From an uncultured Blautia sp. (GTDB taxonomy: Bacteria > Bacillota > Clostridia > Lachnospirales > Lachnospiraceae): a stretch of 7,623 nt of DNA. This document shows, piece by piece, positions 5,380 through 7,623 of the stretch. The stretch lies in contig CABSEJ010000158.1 of assembly GCA_902476765.1 (NCBI GenBank), positions 1 to 7,623 of the forward strand, read 5' to 3'. Positions within the stretch are counted from its first letter, which is position 1; each line of letters opens with the position of its first letter. Both the position numbers and the translations under genes were made by a program. The notes below the pieces were generated by a model, which worked only from the letters and a program-made list of their open reading frames with translations, had not been told where the DNA came from and did not search any database.

Positions 5380-7284
5380 ATGGGAAACAATATGAAAGTA
5401 ACAGAACTGGACCGCTATTTGTACGGACAGGGAACACATTATGAAATTTATAAACTTTTCGGGGCCCATCCGGGAACCCAGAGAAAGAAAGAGGGCGTGT
5501 TTTTTGCAGTGTGGGCACCCCACGCTACATCAGTATCTGTAGTGGGAAGCTTTAATGACTGGGATCCGGAAGCCAATGTGATGAAATGCGACAATGATAT
5601 GGGAATTTATCAGCTTTTCATTCCTAAGGTAAGGGTGGGGGATTTGTACAAATATTGTATTACCACTTATAAGGGAGAAAAACTGTATAAGGCAGACCCC
5701 TACGCTAACTGGGCGGAAATGAGGCCGGGTACAGCCTCCCGGGTTACAGACCTGGATGGTTTTAAATGGAGCGACAGTGTGTGGATGAATAAACGGCAGT
5801 CCTTTGACGTGGATAAGGATGCCATGGCCATCTATGAGGTTCATCCCGGTTCCTGGAAGAAACATCCCGCTGAGGGAGAGGATGATAAGGGCTTTTATAA
5901 TTACAGGGAACTGGCTCATGCCCTGGCAGATTATGTGAAGGAAATGGGCTACACCCATGTGGAACTGATGGGAATTGCAGAGCATCCCTTTGATGGCTCC
6001 TGGGGGTATCAGGTAACCGGCTATTATGCGCCTACCTCCCGCTATGGAACCCCGGAAGATTTCCGGTATTTTGTAAACTATATGCATAAACATAAAATCG
6101 GCGTTATTCTGGACTGGGTACCGGCCCATTTCCCCAGAGATGCCCATGGGCTGGCTGACTTTGACGGAACGCCAACCTATGAATATGCAGACCCCAGAAA
6201 AGGGGAGCATCCGGACTGGGGAACCAAGATTTTTGACTATGGCAAAAATGAAGTGAAAAATTTCCTTATTGCCAATGCCTTGTTCTGGATTGAAGAGTAT
6301 CATGTAGACGGGCTTCGGGTAGACGCTGTGGCTTCCATGCTGTATCTGGATTACGGAAGGCAGCAGGGACAGTGGGTGCCGAATCAGTATGGAGAAAATA
6401 AAAATCTGGAGGCCATTGAATTCTTCCGGCACTTGAACTCCGTGGTTCTGGGCAAGCACAAGGGAACGGTGATGATTGCCGAGGAGTCTACCGCATGGCC
6501 TATGGTTACAGGAGCGCCTGAAGACGGGGGCTTAGGTTTCAGCCTGAAATGGAATATGGGCTGGATGCACGATTTCCTGGAGTATATGAAGTTAGACCCC
6601 TATTTCAGGAAATACAATCACCATAAAATGACGTTTTCCACTACTTACGCCTATAGTGAGCATTATGTCCTTGTACTTTCTCATGATGAGGTCGTACATC
6701 TGAAATGCTCCATGATAAATAAAATGCCCGGCCTTGGCCAGGACAAGTTTGAAAATCTGAAGGCAGGATATTCCTATATGATTGGCCATCCCGGCAAGAA
6801 GCTTTTGTTTATGGGGCAGGATTTTGGCCAGTATCAGGAGTGGAGCGAGGAGAGAGAGCTGGATTGGTACCTGCTGGGTGAGCAGAGCCATCAGCAGCTT
6901 CAGCGCTATGTGAAGGAACTTCTGGCACTGTATAAGAAGTACCCGGCGCTGTACGCTAATGACCGGAATTCTCAGGGACTGGAGTGGATAAATGCAGATG
7001 ACGCCAGCAGAAGTATTTACAGCTTTATGCGAATGTCCCCCACAGGCCGCAATAACCTGCTGTTTGTCATTAACTACACGCCTGTGGCCAGAGACGATTA
7101 CCGGGTAGGCGTACCCAAGAGAAAACAGTACAAGCTGATTCTCAACAGCCGGGAGCCGGAGTTCGGCGGCCAGGAGCATAAAGAGCAGATTATTTACAAG
7201 GCAGTGAAGAAAGAATGTGACGGAAGACCCTATTCCTTCGCTTATCCGCTGCCTGCATATGGGGTTGCAGTATTTTTGTTCTAA
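5380..7284 (+). CDS. glgB: 1,4-alpha-glucan (glycogen) branching enzyme
   Basis: Cuts an alpha-1,4 glucan chain and re-attaches the piece through an alpha-1,6 bond, creating glycogen branches in the cytoplasm. The 634 residues match the usual shorter GlgB form. A CBM48-type N-terminal domain (about 20-125) includes GAHPG, FAVWAPHATSVSVVGSFNDW and DPYA. The GH13 barrel follows with YEVHPGSW (152-159), HPFDGSWGYQVTGYYAPTSRYG (202-223), motif I DWVPAH (245-250), GLRVD with nucleophile D315, AEEST with acid/base E368, and SHDEVVH with D436. A C-terminal beta-domain (about 540-634) completes it. One odd point: GlgB normally has VVHGK after motif IV, and here it reads VVHLK. ATG 5380 is preferred because AAAGGGG lies 9 bases upstream; ATG 5392 is an alternative. 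It is the last gene of the TetR-GH13-glgB operon. Confidence 0.95.
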   Translation: MGNNMKVTELDRYLYGQGTHYEIYKLFGAHPGTQRKKEGVFFAVWAPHATSVSVVGSFNDWDPEANVMKCDNDMGIYQLFIPKVRVGDLYKYCITTYKGEKLYKADPYANWAEMRPGTASRVTDLDGFKWSDSVWMNKRQSFDVDKDAMAIYEVHPGSWKKHPAEGEDDKGFYNYRELAHALADYVKEMGYTHVELMGIAEHPFDGSWGYQVTGYYAPTSRYGTPEDFRYFVNYMHKHKIGVILDWVPAHFPRDAHGLADFDGTPTYEYADPRKGEHPDWGTKIFDYGKNEVKNFLIANALFWIEEYHVDGLRVDAVASMLYLDYGRQQGQWVPNQYGENKNLEAIEFFRHLNSVVLGKHKGTVMIAEESTAWPMVTGAPEDGGLGFSLKWNMGWMHDFLEYMKLDPYFRKYNHHKMTFSTTYAYSEHYVLVLSHDEVVHLKCSMINKMPGLGQDKFENLKAGYSYMIGHPGKKLLFMGQDFGQYQEWSEERELDWYLLGEQSHQQLQRYVKELLALYKKYPALYANDRNSQGLEWINADDASRSIYSFMRMSPTGRNNLLFVINYTPVARDDYRVGVPKRKQYKLILNSREPEFGGQEHKEQIIYKAVKKECDGRPYSFAYPLPAYGVAVFLF

Positions 7285-7330
7285 AGCCTTAAAGGCCTCT
7301 GCAGCTGCATATAAGTATGAGACATAACAT

Positions 7331-7357
7331 GGGGCTGTTGCACTATGCGACAGCCCC
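7331..7357 (+). terminator. GC-rich hairpin after glgB, possible operon terminator
   Basis: GGGGCTGTTGC (7331-7341) pairs with GCGACAGCCCC (7347-7357) over 11 positions, one of them T·G, with an ACTAT loop. It lies 46 bases after the glgB stop. The downstream run AAATTCGTTA is a poor T-tract, so termination is likely but not certain. Confidence 0.5.
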
Positions 7358-7387
7358 AAATTCGTTACATTGCTCACACCTGAATCA

Positions 7388-7432
7388 TGTTCTTACGCAG
7401 CCCGACAGCAAGTGTCGGGCTGCGTAAGAACA
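7388..7432. repeat. Perfect 20-bp inverted repeat with 5-nt loop
   Basis: Bases 7388-7407 are exactly complementary to 7413-7432, with loop GCAAG. The stem core is TTACGCAGCCCGACA and its partner. No T-run follows on the plus strand (AGTAACTAAATATA), and the minus-strand side is also not T-rich. It could be a terminator of unusual form, an mRNA-stabilising hairpin, or a dispersed palindromic unit. Confidence 0.6.
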
Positions 7433-7623
7433 GTAACTAAATATATTCATCTATATTTTTTCAGCAGTATTACCAATTGTTTCCTATAGGATGATGTGAT
7501 AGAGTAAAGATACAGTTCAAGGCCGGTCGGCCAATGATTTCCAAAGGAATATAAAATTTATTTTTAGAAGATAATCTAGTGTACTGGCACGTTCATTTTC
7601 AGCATAATGACGTAGAATGACTT
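7433..7623. other. AT-rich gene-free right edge
   Basis: No coding frame of useful length is seen on either strand. The stretch contains a small GC palindrome, GGCCG-GT-CGGCC (7521-7532), of unknown meaning, and the right copy of the dispersed repeat (about 7578-7623). With the two hairpins before it, the whole 7285-7623 stretch lacks a recognised gene. Confidence 0.5.
7578..7623 (-). repeat. Dispersed intergenic repeat, right copy
   Basis: Read on the minus strand, this stretch begins AAGTCATTCTACGTCATT and ends TGAACG..CAGTACACT, matching the left-edge copy at 35-70 in opposite orientation. GTCATT occurs twice here, 10 bases apart. The repeat continues to, and perhaps past, the window end. 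Confidence 0.5.

Noticed and set aside
5530..6459. Long minus-strand frame opposite glgB
   Set aside because: It is the antisense shadow of a clear glgB coding region.
7391..7400. CTTACGCAG shared between the 3' hairpin and the retron msr as evidence of a link
   Set aside because: Nine bases is too short, the structural contexts differ, and chance is the simpler explanation.
1..7623. CRISPR array, tRNA or rRNA genes
   Set aside because: No regularly spaced repeats, cloverleaf sequences or rRNA-like stretches were seen on either strand.

Overview
The window looks like a chromosomal segment from a Gram-positive gut Clostridium, most likely a member of the Lachnospiraceae (a Blautia/Ruminococcus/Dorea-type genome). 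This is inferred from moderate GC, strong AGGAGG-type ribosome binding sites, sigma-A-like promoters, and the style of the GH13 and GlgB proteins. No search was run, so the taxon is an inference.

Left part, minus strand (1-1354): a retron. A 327-residue retron-type reverse transcriptase (78-1061) carries YCDD, an LPQGAPTSP motif, a C-terminal VTG motif and a variant of the retron NAxxH motif. Directly upstream on the same strand is a convincing msr-msd non-coding RNA (about 1118-1321). It is closed by a 17-nt a1/a2 duplex (16 of 17 paired) and preceded by a good promoter (TTGTCT, 17 nt, TGcTATAGT) whose predicted start falls on the first bases of a1. The msd part folds as a fork, a basal stem carrying two hairpins. 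On the cDNA strand both hairpin loops are GAA. No effector gene lies next to the RT in this window. A short repeat begins a few bases after the RT stop, so the effector is either absent or beyond position 1.

Centre and right, plus strand (1616-7284): an intracellular alpha-glucan block. A GH13 alpha-glucosidase-like enzyme with altered motifs I and IV (1616-3172) ends in a strong hairpin. Next comes an apparent operon: a TetR-family regulator with a palindrome over its own promoter (about 3398-3979), a second GH13 enzyme of alpha-amylase/maltodextrinase type (3994-5352) and a glycogen branching enzyme, glgB (5380-7284). Spacings of 14 and 27 bases suggest co-transcription under TetR control. 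None of the three enzymes has a signal peptide, so the block probably handles glycogen or imported maltodextrins in the cytoplasm.

Right end (7285-7623): no gene was recognised. It holds a GC-rich hairpin that may end the operon, a perfect 20-bp inverted repeat with a 5-nt loop, and a second copy, in opposite orientation, of the repeat found at the left edge.
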